NCBI GenBank assembly: GCA_905221605.1
Contig: CAJNDS010001935.1
Location: 1 to 64,000 of the forward strand
DNA from: Symbiodinium natans
Taxonomy: Eukaryota; Sar; Dinophyceae; Suessiales; Symbiodiniaceae
DNA: 64,000 nt
Direction: 5' to 3'
The notes under the pieces are model-generated. The model worked only from the letters and a program-made list of their open reading frames with translations. It ran no database searches and was not told the origin of the DNA. How positions within the stretch are numbered: position 1 is the stretch's first letter; the number at the start of each line of letters is the position of its first letter. Shown here piece by piece: positions 52,816-63,600 of the stretch. Position numbers and translations under genes: made by a program.

Positions 52816-52902
52816 CGGGGGGGGGGGGGGGGGGGGGGGAAGGGGGGGCGAAGGGGGGGGGGAAGGGGGGGGGGGGGAGGGGGGGCGAAGGGGGGGGGGG
52901 GG
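52764..52902. repeat. 139-bp poly-G tract
   Basis: The first 52 bases are uninterrupted G; the rest is G runs broken by single C or AA. Long Pro or Gly frames across it are artefacts. Confidence 0.98.
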
Positions 52903-53269
52903 AGCAAATCCGGCATCCCTACTTGCACAACTGCGTGCATGAGGCCCCCCCCCGACGCATGAACAACTTAGTTAAAACGCGTATGCCTAAGGCATCTCCC
53001 GTGTCTTTCTTATTCATCCTTCTCCTTCTCCTCCTCCTGTTCCTCTTCTGTAAACAGGCATGCTCTTCTTTCTTCTTCTGCTGCGTAGTCGCAGTTACTT
53101 CTTCTTTCCGTTCCTCTCCCTAAACCCTAAACCCTTAAAACCCCAAACCCTAAATATGTTCTGCATCTACAACCTCGCCAGGCTCACTTTGGCAAGACAC
53201 TGCAGTCTCGTGGCATGGCGGCAGACTACGGTTCCAGGATTGCGGTGCTAGCTGCTAGGCGTGACATGA

Positions 53270-53549
53270 TCGCTAAAACTCGGACAAGAAGAGGCCGACT
53301 TCGTTACCGGCTTCCGGTTCAGGCGTTCGTGGCGAAGGGCGAAGTGCCTTTGCATCGTCCAGCTGCATCTTGGTGGAGATGACTTCCAAAGGCATGTTGA
53401 TCAATGTGTTGCCTTAGATGCCAAGAGGATTAACAGGTCTGACAAAGGGCTGTCTGCAGCTCATTCTGCAACAAAAACAAATCCGGTATCGGTATCAGTC
53501 CATACCAAGCACACCCTGCATGGCAGGGCACCGACTCCAGCAACGTAGC
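53270..53549 (+). CDS. Candidate exon of an unidentified gene
   Basis: A plus-strand frame without ATG, open from 53270 to TAG at 53549, reads LGQEEADFVTGFRFRRSWRR, then CIVQLHLGGDDFQRHVDQCV and ALDAKRINR before an AG|GT donor at 53436/53437. The first 55 codons look strongly coding (mixed hydrophobic, basic and acidic residues). Beyond 53437 the text becomes Ser/Thr/His-rich and is probably intron. Product not recognised. A CCCTAAA array lies 115-150 bp upstream (53119-53155). Confidence 0.45.
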
Positions 53550-54659
53550 CCAACACCAACTTCGCCTCTGTCACGGCATGTCATTTTTGCGCACGCCCGC
53601 GCCCGCAAGCGCGACAAACGCAAGTGGCAGGCCGCTACCTGGGAAGCCATGCCTAAGCCGCGGACAGACGTTGTGACAGCCATGTACTGCTTGACCACGG
53701 CATTCATCCAGTCGTAGATGTAAAAATACCTGGTGCTGCCAGGTAGGTTTGCTTTCAGGTCCGATCGCGAGCCTTTTCAGCAACTATAGTGCCAGCGGAC
53801 AGCATGCGTGCGCAAGCACCTACGCATCAAACCTGATGAGAGGAAAACAAGACGACAGATGTCCGGGGTCCGGGGCTCGCCACGAACATAAGAGGGTTTT
53901 TTCACTCTCAGGCTCCAACGCGAAGTTTTTGGCTCCGTTCCTGGGTAATTAGCATCACGGAGGAAGTGCCACCAGCTGAACACTCAGACGTTGGAGAAGA
54001 ATCGTGAAGGAAGTCGCTAACCGGCATTATGCAAAGAAGACGTTCTCACAAACATAGCCCACCAGATGACAAACTCATCTCTGACCGTAGGGTGCTCGTC
54101 ATCTCGTCATGTGAAAAAAGCAAGTGAAGGTTTCAACCGTCGTTCAACCGTCATCCCCCTTGAACGGTGTGGGGAAGGCTCAAACCCAAACCTACGCGCA
54201 GCGTTGCGTGAAAAGACTTTTCAGAGACTTCCCCTTGATGGACATTCGAACTGAGACTTTTCCATCATAAAATGGCGGCTTTACAACAGCACCTGACACC
54301 ATCATTAAAGGTAGCCAGCTTGTGGCCTTGGCATGGTTAGGTTTCCACTCGCTCGTCTAGACTCTCTGTTGCTCGGGCGCTTGCACATCCCAGGCACAAT
54401 GGTGCGCGGCGAAGGCGATGCATTCATGCAAAATAATGCTTCGGTACTTATAGCGTTTGGCTAGACCTGGCGAGCCCAACAACAGAAGAACCCAAGCCCA
54501 ACAACAGAAGAACCCAATTATAACCCTCCTAAACCCTAAGCCCTAAACTCGGCCGAGGCATTTGATCCAAGGGTCTCTGTACATTTGCCACCTGCTCCCA
54601 GCCAAAGGCCCAAAGGGCCATCAGCAACCGCAATCTTCCTGTGAGTCTTGCTCTCACAG

Positions 54660-54760
54660 AGAGTTTAGGGTTTAGGGTTTCTGCTGCATGAAGGGTTTAG
54701 GGTTTAGGGTTAGCCAAGGAAATCCATGCAGGAACCCTAAACCCTAAACCCCAAATCTTC
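54660..54760. repeat. TTTAGGG then CCCTAAA, head to head
   Basis: TTTAGGG units at 54662-54712 and CCCTAAA at 54733-54755, separated by about 20 bp. Confidence 0.9.
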
Positions 54761-54831
54761 ATGTTAGCCCTCTTTGGATGTGCGAGCGTGTTGTGAACGT
54801 TCTCCGACCGCATACTGACCCCTCGTAGTGC

Positions 54832-55429
54832 ATGACAAACATGTCTGCAAGACAACACCGGCTCACCCTTAACGAACCTGCAATCCATGAGATCAGAGTC
54901 CTCATTGTCTCAAGGGTGCTGTCATCTCCTGCCGCAGAAAAGAGACAGCGTGTTGGAGCAGTAACCCGTCGATTCTCTGTCTTAACGCCAAAGCCAAAAC
55001 CTGGAGCCCTCAACCCCGTGCTCTTCGAACCAGTGCCGTACCCTGCAGAACGCTCAAGGGTTTGTGGGAACGGCTGAGAGGAAAGAGCCTGATGTTGTTG
55101 GCGTTTCGGGCCTCAAGCAAAGCCTCTGAACCATGCAGTGCTGGAGGTTACTTTTCTGCCTGACCCCTCTTCGCCCCGTGCCCCAGCCCAGAAAAGCCTT
55201 CATGGCTGATCTGGATGCGAGTCTTGGCCACCTGAGCGCGGTAGGTATAGAGCGGTATGCAAGAACGTGTGGTTGTATAGGGGCCACAAGCATATTCCTT
55301 GGCAACTTTCGCAGCTGTTCAGTTCAGCACCGATTGAACGGGCTGTTCGAAAAAACGAAGCCGCACGCCACAAGTTCAAATCCTTGCAGCCTGCACTGCC
55401 CTCAAACTACATGTAGGCAACCAGCATGA
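54832..55429 (+). CDS. Candidate exons of an unidentified gene
   Basis: Plus strand 54855-55075 (acceptor TCTGCAAG) reads RLTLNEPAIHEIRVLIVSRV, then AAEKRQRVGAVTRRFSVLTP. About 55160-55400 in another frame reads RPVPQPRKAFMADLDASLGH and YARTCGCIGATSIFLGNFRS. Both look coding but are not joined with matching phase here. No family recognised. Confidence 0.4.
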
Positions 55430-55457
55430 GAACCAGGATCCTGATGATCCTGGTCTT

Positions 55458-55562
55458 GGTAGCCCAGTAACCATCTTATAATAAGGGCACCCTCTTTGGG
55501 TTGGTGATCTCATAAGGGAAACCAGAACCCAAAAAAAGGGTCAAGGGTACCACTGGGCTACC
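55458..55562. repeat. MITE-like element D, copy 2
   Basis: GGTAGCCCAGTAACCATCTTAT ... GGGTACCACTGGGCTACC; terminal inverted repeat GGTAGCCCAGT. Confidence 0.92.
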
Positions 55563-55710
55563 AAAGGTAAGGTCCTCAGTGCTGTGGCTTACGACGCTTA
55601 CGACGTCTGGTGAACCAATTTGCCTCCACAGGCTGTAGGACCAGCGAAGCGAAAACGGCGCCCGCAGCACCAGCACTGGCCTTTGGCAAACATGAAAGGA
55701 TTGCAGGAGG

Positions 55711-55823
55711 TTGGGATGTGTACCCTACTAGCAGTCCTTAATTAATAATTAGGGACTATACTGGGGGGGGGGGGGGGTACTATATGAAGGATTGTTAGTA
55801 AAAGGGGGAACCGAACATCCCAA
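55711..55823. repeat. MITE-like element B, copy 2
   Basis: Ends TTGGGATGT and ACATCCCAA, inner CTACTAGCAGTCCTTAATT / AAGGATTGTTAGTA. It carries a poly-G run of about 15 in the middle. Confidence 0.85.
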
Positions 55824-56479
55824 GCTGGAGGTCTGAAATGAAGGCTTCCTGTGTGGAGTAGCTACTGAGTAGTAGTCTCATCAGCAATGATTTCGAGTGG
55901 TGCTGGCCATCCACATCGCATGCGCCCTGCTCCCAGAATGCCCGGCGATGCCGGCGGAACAGTCTGCTTTCGAGGCTAAACCCTAAACCCTAAACGCACG
56001 GCGACGCCATCGGAAACTCCACTTGGAGCCCCTCCCCGCATTACATCATTGGGGCCTGTTGGCAATAAAAACGGCCAACCCGAGAGGCCACTCCACAGAA
56101 AAGAAGGGAGAAACAAGATAAAATTAACCCACAAATAAAGATAACAATATACCCATAAAGAAGCCAAAACCTACACATTTGGACACATATATACCTCTGC
56201 AATGTTCAACACATGTGTGTCGCAGCACGAGAAATCATAGCACATTGCCCATTGCAGAACACCCTTGCCTGCACCAACGCAATGAAAGCCGGCGACTCCT
56301 GGTTGACCGGCATGACGGTGATCGCCTTCAAAGCTTCATTCAGGACTTGCGGAATGGTGAGCGGACTGACAACAGCATGATCTTCTGTGCATACCCAAGC
56401 TTTCTCTCATCTGATTCCTGGTCTTCTAAGAGTCAAGAACTTGTATGTCTACCTCCCCCGTTCACAAGGCTTGTTAATT

Positions 56480-56711
56480 TTGGCTTTTGAGGAGCCGCCT
56501 CGAGTTCCGGCGAGTTCCAGTGCCACAGCTGCAGACTGAGGGCTTCCTAAACCCCAACTTCGCCCCTCTGCTTGCTAAGCTGGATTCTAAACAGTTCGCT
56601 TGCAAACACGTTGCGTCTCAAGCGCATGGAAACAAAAGACAACTCTTGCAAGAAGTGCAAGTCCCGAGCAAAGAACATATCAACCATGGTTTCCTGCTTC
56701 ACTTCTGCTAA
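56480..56711 (+). CDS. Weak candidate exon
   Basis: Plus-strand text NPNFAPLLAKLDSKQFACKH and NKRQLLQEVQVPSKEHINHG to a stop at 56711 looks protein-like. No family and no joined neighbours. Confidence 0.3.
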
Positions 56712-56913
56712 GAAGGCTGCAGAGCAACAATGTCACCTTGTGCTCATGAATCTCTGAGGATGAGCAGCTGCCACCACAGAGTCGTGGCATCACATGCCTG
56801 AGCCCTGAAGATTTTTTCACACATCCGCGCGATGCTCTCAAAGAAACCAGTCCACCAGAAGTGTCTCCGATTGAAGACACCCCGGCTCGGCTGTTGTCTT
56901 GACTGAACCAGAA

Positions 56914-57046
56914 CTACTAATTGCTTAAGAACCCCCCCCAGAAAAAAAAAACTTAAGCAATGATAAAATAAATCTTCCTGATAACCCTTATAGGGATTAC
57001 CAATATTGTTTATATTCTTTTGGGGTTCTTAAAAGCAACTAGTAGA
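56914..57046. repeat. Short interspersed element with CTTAAGAACTCC end, copy b
   Basis: CTACTAATTGCTTAAGAACCCC ... CTTATAGGGATTACC ... TTTTGGGGTTCTTAAAAGCAACTAGTAG; inverted ends. The fullest copy of the family. Confidence 0.85.
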
Positions 57047-57108
57047 GAATTGAAAATATCCGCCGACCGTCTTGGCCACGGCTTCGGGCCTTCAGCTCGA
57101 GGATGGTC

Positions 57109-57299
57109 CTACTATCATGGGTTTCCCTGCAGTACGCCCCTCTATTGTGGTTTAGGGTTTAGGGTTGAGGGTGTAGGGTTTAGGGTTTAGGGATTCCCCC
57201 CTTAAAAACCGTTAATTATCCCGAAATAGCCTTAATTATGGGGGGAATTTAGGGGGTGTTTCTAGAGGGGGGTAGTAGGGGAACCCATGATACTACTAC
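57109..57299. repeat. Foldback element enclosing a TTTAGGG array
   Basis: The arm 57109-57147 (CTACTATCATGGGTTTCCCT ... GCCCCTCT) pairs with 57264-57299 (AGAGGGG ... AGGGGAACCCATGATACTAC). The loop contains TTTAGGG units (57151-57193) and a second small dyad CCCCCCTTA ... TAATTATGGGGGG. Confidence 0.85.
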
Positions 57300-58190
57300 G
57301 ACAGTGAAGTGCTGCATCATCTGCCCTGTTTGTGCTCTAGTGGGTTTACCACGCCAACTGTCAGGTGGGACGAGTATTCCTGGGATACAGCACTTTGCCA
57401 CCTAAATGGTCACATTCCTGTTCAATCGCTCGTTAGCTTACTGTTGCACCTGCCAAGTTGACTATGTGGAAAGTATAAGAACCGCTTCGAAAGCTTCGAG
57501 TTCTCATAAACAGCAACGCAACGAGCTTGGCAGGTCTACCTTATGACCACCTTCCTATGGTCGGAGTGAAAAAGGCATGCATGGCCCACGGGGCTGCTGG
57601 AAACCGAGCAGCCCAGTGACTCCTAAACTGTCGAGATGAGCGGAGCATACGGATGCGGTTAAGAAGCAGAGCATTCTCAGCCCCTAAACCCTAAACCCTA
57701 AACCCCTATCCGTGTCAGCGAGCCGTTGGGGAGCGCGTGCCGCTAGTCCTCGGCACATGGAGGCCACGAGTAGGAGGATAGGGAACATTTCAGAATATTC
57801 TTCCTTATAAGGGTAATATGGGAATGATAATGTTTTATTCTTTTGGAGTTCTTAAGCAAATAGTAGTCAATGTGCCGATGTTGGCATGCCAGGTACTTTG
57901 GAGTGCTGTTCTCGATCATCGAGCTTGTTGTTTCTAAGATTGCGTGAACGGATCAGGTCATATTGCCCACATTGCTGCTGTGTTTGTGAGAGGGCGTGTA
58001 GCGCGTGCTAAGATGTAACTTGTGAGCAGATGTTGCACTACGCGGCTTGGAGGGTGATGCGCAAAAGCCAAACCTGAGAAGAGCTTGCGAAGAATGAGTG
58101 CCAGCAATGGTCTCAAAGACTTGTCACGCACCTGTACCGAGTCTTGCGCGCTGGCGTTATGCCACGTTGCCGCCTCTTCCGGGAAGCCTC
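57300..58190. other. No recognisable gene
   Basis: Nothing coding that I can support. It includes short interspersed element copy c at 57793-57869 and a CCCTAAA piece at 57682-57705. Confidence 0.4.
57793..57869. repeat. Short interspersed element with CTTAAGAACTCC end, copy c
   Basis: TTCTTCCTTATAAGGGTAATAT ... TTTTGGAGTTCTTAAGCAAATAGTAG, very like 20765-20840. Confidence 0.8.
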
Positions 58191-58299
58191 CGCGGGTTTA
58201 GGAATTCGGGTTTAGTGTTAGGGTTTAAGGGAATAGTGCACTGAGAATTGAACCCGCTGAGGCAACCAACCGATGCCAAGCAATGTCATAAACAAACCC

Positions 58300-58910
58300 T
58301 CGACCCGAAACCGTAATCCCCCAAACCCCACAAACGGCTGGAGATTCAAGCGCCCTAAACCCTAAACGCTAAACCCATGCGCCTGCCAAAAGCTTGGTGG
58401 CGACTGGCCGCTCTGACGGCTCAAACCTCTTCGGGTTTGGGGGGCTGTCTAAGCCCTAAACCCTAAACCCTTTTGTGACTGTGGGATGGTTTCGAAATTC
58501 ACGCCCCCCCCCCCCCCCCAGGGCCCACAGCAGGCAGAGGCTTCAGCCGGCCATCGTCGGAAATAGCGACACTTTATCAACCCTAAACCCTAAACTCTAA
58601 GCCGCAAGCCCTAATCCCTAAACCCCTAACCCTTTAAAAAACTCAGGCCGTTGTTCGCAGGCTCGTGGTGGAGGCTGAAAGCCAGAAATGCCAAACAGTT
58701 TGGTTTTGGGGTTTTAGGGTTTTAGAGTTTAGGGTTTTAGGGTGTTAGGGCTTTAGGGTTTCAGGGTGTTAGGGTAGGAGGAGCGCTCCGGAACATCCGC
58801 AGGAGCTTGGGCATTCTGATGGCCAGGAGCCCGCAACAAGAGCCGTTTAGGGTTTAGGGTTTAGGGTTTAGGGTTTAGGGTTTAGGGTTTAGGGTTTAGG
58901 GTTTAGGGTG
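58300..58910. repeat. Telomere-type arrays, both orientations
   Basis: CCCTAAA at 58355-58372, 58450-58470 and 58577-58635; TTTAGGG at 58715-58775 (irregular TTTTAGGG) and 58846-58909 (nine perfect units). A C run at 58503-58518. Confidence 0.95.
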
Positions 58911-59074
58911 CAACATGCAAGCCCTGCCTCATGCACAAAGCGACAAACTTCCGGCTGGACCTGCAGATCATGTCTGAAATTGGGTGCTCTCGTTGCCCGC
59001 ATATAATACGACAACTGGGAAATGAAAAGCCTGGACAGCCCAGAACACAGAAATGGAATACCCTCGACCATGTA

Positions 59075-59206
59075 CCCCCCCCCCCCCACCCCCACCCTCC
59101 CCCCACCCCCCCCCCTTTCCGCCCACCCCCCCCACCCCCCACCCCCACCCCCCCCCCCCACCGACCCCCCCACCCCCCCCCCCACCCCCCCCCCCCCCCC
59201 CCCCCC
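59075..59206. repeat. C-rich tract of about 130 bp
   Basis: C runs broken by single A or T. Long Pro-rich or Gly-rich frames across it are artefacts. Confidence 0.97.
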
Positions 59207-59615
59207 AAAAAAAACGAAACGCCCACCACACACCCGAACAGGCGCTTGCTGCATGAACTGCACGCCGTGGCTTCGTGTGAGGAGCCTAGCTCCCGGGGAT
59301 CAGTAGACGAGTTGGGCCGTGGTAACTCTATTTGTCTGAGAAAGGCAGATGACACGTAGGCATCCACGGTGTTAAGGATTTAGGGATTTAGGATTTGGGA
59401 TATGAGCCTGTACTTGAGCTGCGAGCTCGACCAATCACGAGTTAGCAGGCAGCAAGATCACCCGAGATCACAGCCACACAGCAGCATGCCCTCAAAGTAA
59501 CTCAAAGCGCCGAAGCCCTCAACTTTTCCTCCCTTAACTCCCCCAACACCATCTCAGACCATGCTAAGACCTGCACTCATGGAGGCCCTGCCAAGGAGGA
59601 TTCGTAACATCGGCA

Positions 59616-59885
59616 TTGAGGGGATATGGTTCGCTCTTACCCCCCAAGCAGGGTTTACCGCTGGGCGTTGATTTAACACACGCCGTGTTTCAAGGAGCTG
59701 TTAAGGGCAGATTCTGTCAGGTTGCTTTTCTGGGCTTCGGCTCCACGCGCATGGTAGCATATCGGCATGTCCTGCAATATTTGGGTTCTGGCTACAGATA
59801 TTCCAAAAAACCACGCTCCCAGAACATTTTGTCGAACCTTTTCTTAATCTTAAGTCAGCATTCGGCCCTTCAAGCTCAGCCCTGA
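59616..59885 (+). CDS. Weak candidate exon
   Basis: The plus frame reads QGLPLGVDLTHAVFQGAVKG, then RFCQVAFLGFGSTRMVAYRH to a stop at 59885. Mixed hydrophobic text looks protein-like; no family and no neighbours joined. Confidence 0.3.
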   Translation: MRGYGSLLPPKQGLPLGVDLTHAVFQGAVKGRFCQVAFLGFGSTRMVAYRHVLQYLGSGYRYSKKPRSQNILSNLFLILSQHSALQAQP

Positions 59886-60023
59886 ACATGCAAGTTTGTG
59901 CATGCACCCTTCGACGAACTCACAGTGTGCAGCTGCCTTGCCCTCCCCCGAAGCCACAACCCAGGTCTTCCAAAACCCCTTAAGTTTTAAGGAGTATACC
60001 CTAATTTATACTAAGGATGATTA

Positions 60024-60236
60024 TTATGAATTACGGTATAGTCCTGAAGGGATTTTGAAAGAGCTGGGAACTGCACTATACACGCATGCCGCAGATCCTA
60101 AAAAGCCCAGCGGCGCTCCCAAATGATACTGGCACCACCTCTTCCCTGGCAGGCAAAAGATAAACCGCCTGTCCTGCTGTTCGTCGGGCAGCAGGGGCGC
60201 ACGAGAATGTGCAGCTGTTTCTGCTGCCTCAAGCAA
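60024..60236 (-). CDS. Weak candidate exon
   Basis: The minus frame reads LLEAAETAAHSRAPLLPDEQ, then QDRRFIFCLPGKRWCQYHLG. Protein-like but isolated; the LLEAAE word recurs in the micro-exons at 25.3-25.6 kb, perhaps by chance. Confidence 0.3.
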   Translation of the reverse strand: MLEAAETAAHSRAPLLPDEQQDRRFIFCLPGKRWCQYHLGAPLGFLGSAACVYSAVPSSFKIPSGLYRNS

Positions 60237-60452
60237 AGTTGGGAAGGGCCAGCCGCGATGTCGTCTGAAGATTTCGGTTAGATACTATCCTGCGAGAAGC
60301 CTGCGCAGATTCGCTGTGCACTTCTGATTTTGCGCTGTTGATGTCAAGCTGTTATCACCTGGAACCATGCATCAATAACAGGCGACACCAGGCACAATAA
60401 GCATTTGTAAGCAACGGCACGCGAATCCTACCTACACCAATCTGTTGCTGCA

Positions 60453-61703
60453 GTGCAATGTCACATTGGAGATCCGTTGTGCCATGTCTTGCGCCGTGCT
60501 CGCGTGGAGCCACTTATAGGGCAGCGTAATTTAACGGAGTCCCCGAACTTCATTCGAGGACCACTCAAATACCTAAAACGCATATGGGCACTCGGGAAAC
60601 GGCCAAACAATCAAATGAGCAATTCAAGCACCAATACGCATACTCTCAGTTCTGGGCCTCTAGCTCAAAGTGAAGCTCATTCAAAGATTGAGTTTTGCAC
60701 CACTGAAAAGGTTTCCTCAACATTTCAAAGATGGATACCCGACTTCCTAATTCGTTCCGGCTCTCAGTCCTGTTCTCACTTCATGCCTTTGGCATTCTTC
60801 CTCGGGACAGTCTCAGCTCCCGGTTGCAAGAGCATTGGCCACACTCGCAAGCACAATCTGCGAGTTCATTGGAAGATGACGCTGAAACTATTATTCCACT
60901 TCGCTGATGCACTCGGTGGGCCAGCCTCATCATAGAGCAGGTCCCAAGTTCTGCAGTCATGGTCCAAGTGCCCATCATTCATTTGCCCATCAATCGCCAT
61001 TCTGTCACACTGACATGTGGCAATGTTGCCGACCGTGTGCATTCACTCCATCTCTGCAAGACTTGCCAGAGGAAGGGCCATTGTCATTCTCAATTTTCCC
61101 CATGCTGTCATCTGGGGGCAATCGAATAAGTCCCGGTTATTTGAAAGATTCCTCACACAACTTCCATCATATTCCATCAATCATCGTCAGTCGCTAGCCT
61201 GCTGCTAACGCGGTCACCCTTCAGGGGTTTGGACTGGCACGCTCGCACGAGGCAGGGGCGTAGGGTTCAAGATCGAGGATGCCGGACACTGGGTTGGGCC
61301 AAGTCTGGGGCGGAAGAAGTGGGGTGCATGATTCAACATCTTAAAAACCAGGTACTTTCAAGCATTTCAAAAAGTTCCGCCGATCGACAAACTTTCTGGA
61401 CGAAACTGCAACTTTCTCTAGTTGCCCCAGCAGTGCCACATGCACAGTTCCGACATGAGTCTCGCTGAGCAGCATAAACAACCAGGAACTCTCAAAATCC
61501 CACGATGTCATACGTGCGGTTGTCCTAGTTCCCTGCAAAACCTCCGATATCACGAAGGGCGACTGACAATGAGAGATGAGATGCGCGATGTTCTTTATTC
61601 ACATCTGCAACGCAAGTGGCCAGTTGTAAGGAAAAATCTCATTCGTAATCATCGGACTATACGCAGGTTGCAGAACACAAACCGAAAATCAGCGAGAATC
61701 TAG
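60453..61703 (+). CDS. Candidate multi-exon or decayed gene, unidentified
   Basis: Plus-strand coding-like pieces: 60500-60930 (LIGQRNLTESPNFIRGPLKY and onward to a stop at 60935), about 61010-61130 in another frame (VHSLHLCKTCQRKGHCHSQF, Cys/His-rich) and 61480-61700 (IPRCHTCGCPSSLQNLRYHE, then RKNLIRNHRTIRRLQNTNRK to TAG near 61703). Cys-x2-Cys pairs recur. No family can be assigned, and frame changes are unresolved. It may be an old retroelement-like remnant or a real gene with zinc-binding exons. Confidence 0.35.
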
Positions 61704-61804
61704 ACGCTTCACCACGTGACCGAATACGCACCTTGCGGAGGCGTCAGGGCCTACATATTCCCGCAAGTCCGTGATGCACGTGCAGCATCGCGCATCCAAA
61801 CTAT

Positions 61805-61826
61805 ATTCGGCCCCCCCCCCCCCCCA
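61805..61826. repeat. Poly-C run
   Basis: About 17 C. Confidence 0.9.
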
Positions 61827-61884
61827 ATACAGACAACTATATTGACACAACCGGCCATACCATCACAAACAAAGCAGATCCCCT

Positions 61885-61985
61885 ACTTGGAGGTTCATGG
61901 GTCGTTAGAAGTAGGTTAGAAGTATGGTAGCTCACCCTATTTCGGGTACTTGCAACCCTACTTCTAACTACCCATGAACCTCCAA
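61885..61985. repeat. MITE-like element E, copy 3
   Basis: CTTGGAGGTTCATGGGTCGTTAGAAGTAGG pairs with CCTACTTCTAACTACCCATGAACCTCCAAG; the best-preserved inverted ends of the family. Followed at once by CCCTAAA units (61995-62030). Confidence 0.92.
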
Positions 61986-62149
61986 GGATCCCCCCTAAAC
62001 CCTAAACCCTAAACCCTAAACCCTGAACCCTGTCAAGGTGGCGAGACACCTGCCGTGCTCGGAATGCTGCGCCCAGGGCAGGGGGCCGGCCAAGTGCCAT
62101 CTCAGCCTTGCTTGCTTTGCTGCGAGAGCCGTTGAACATGAAACCGGGT

Positions 62150-62300
62150 AGTACTATGTACATATAAATATATATACATATATATATATATGTAATATAG
62201 ATAAAGTCATATATATATATATACACATGTACATATACATATACATATATACATATACATATACAGATACACATACTAATATACATATACATACACACCG
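62150..62300. repeat. AT microsatellite tract
   Basis: TATATACATATATATATATG and ACATATACATATACATATAC words. Confidence 0.95.
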
Positions 62301-62659
62301 CTTTTCCCTGGCCGATGCATCTCGATGCCCGGAGTGTCCGGAGAAACTATTGGGATCATTGCTCGCCTCCGACGAAGATGCACGAACTGAGCTCTAAGGA
62401 AAAGACACAATACTCAATATCAACTCAATACCACTTGCGACAGAAGTGATGGTGCGACTTTGGGGGGTGAATGGGTCAACGGGCCTATATTCTCCGAACA
62501 TGTCCGCATGTACTCGAATGCACTGTGGGCACTTAGAGTTCATCTTGTCTTGCTTTCTGCTGCGCACGATTGCCCGGAATGCCAGCTTGAAAACGTTGCA
62601 AGTGATGGGAAAGGACGGCCTTCGTGATAAGCGGTTGTAACTAGACTTGTTTGAAAAGA

Positions 62660-62935
62660 AAAAACCTAAACCTTAAACCCTAAGCCCTAAGCCCTAAACC
62701 CTAAACATTGTCATCTGTGGCATTCCAGGGCTTGCTGAGACACTGCGTTTGGCACTGGGGGATTTACCAGTCCAAATTGCGCCCCTCCAGGCTGCCATGG
62801 TGACATAGTGCTCGGAACTGTAACCATCAACCCTTTTTCCCTAAACCCTAAACCCTAAACCCTTTTTAAGACTGGAACTGAGGCCAGGGCAGCATCCATC
62901 CATCCAGCTTGACCCTAAACCCTAAACCCTAAGCC
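62660..62935. repeat. Three CCCTAAA arrays
   Basis: 62665-62706, 62841-62863 and 62913-62932, with no gene between them. Confidence 0.95.
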
Positions 62936-63219
62936 AGGCCGGAGAGAAATCGCAATTCAGTCCATCCCACGCTCAGCTGAACAACTTAGCAGGTCAACCA
63001 CTTAAGGGTAGAACACCTGCTTGCACGAGACATAGACTCCCATGACGGGCATCTTGCGAAAGGCCCCCCCCCCCCCCCTCCAAAAAAAAAAAAAATCCGT
63101 ACCCCGGCATGGGCCGGAAATATAATGGTCGTAATTGTGGGGTATCAACCCACCGCATCTACGTCGTTGGGCGTGGTCCGTGTCCGGCATGTCATGCAAC
63201 TCGAATTGCTTCAGGTGAA

Positions 63220-63327
63220 CATGGGAGTTTCCGAAATTAGGGGCACCGTATTGGGGCTCCTTAGTATACGGGAATCCTACTATTTGGGGACTATATTTGG
63301 GGCCCCTTATTTTCGCAAACCCCATAT
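63220..63327. repeat. MITE-like element C, copy c
   Basis: ATGGGAGTTTCCGAAATTAGGGGCACC ... GGCCCCTTATTTTCGCAAACCCCAT; inverted ends. Confidence 0.88.
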
Positions 63328-63479
63328 TGTTCTCAGGCTTTGCTACCTTTGTTCCAAGCCATCCGCGACATGTAAGCGGCTGAAAGTGTGTTTTCCTGTC
63401 AACAAACGCGTGAGGGCGTCAAGTCGTAATACCCTGTTGCAAAAGCTTGTAAGAGAAACAAGACAAAGAGATGATTAAC

Positions 63480-63600
63480 TGCATACATGAAGAAAACATG
63501 TGTACATATATACATATAGAGAACTCTATCTATGTATCTATCTATATGTATATATATATATATATGCTGATATACATATATATATATATGTACACCTGGT
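63480..63600. repeat. AT microsatellite tract
   Basis: TACATATATACATATAG, (TATA)n at 63548-63562 and 63576-63590. Confidence 0.95.

Noticed and set aside
52707-52940. Poly-Pro frame over the poly-G tract
   Set aside because: Pure homopolymer artefact.
58889-59367. Long Gly-rich and Pro-rich frames on both strands
   Set aside because: Artefact of the C-rich tract; no coding text outside it.
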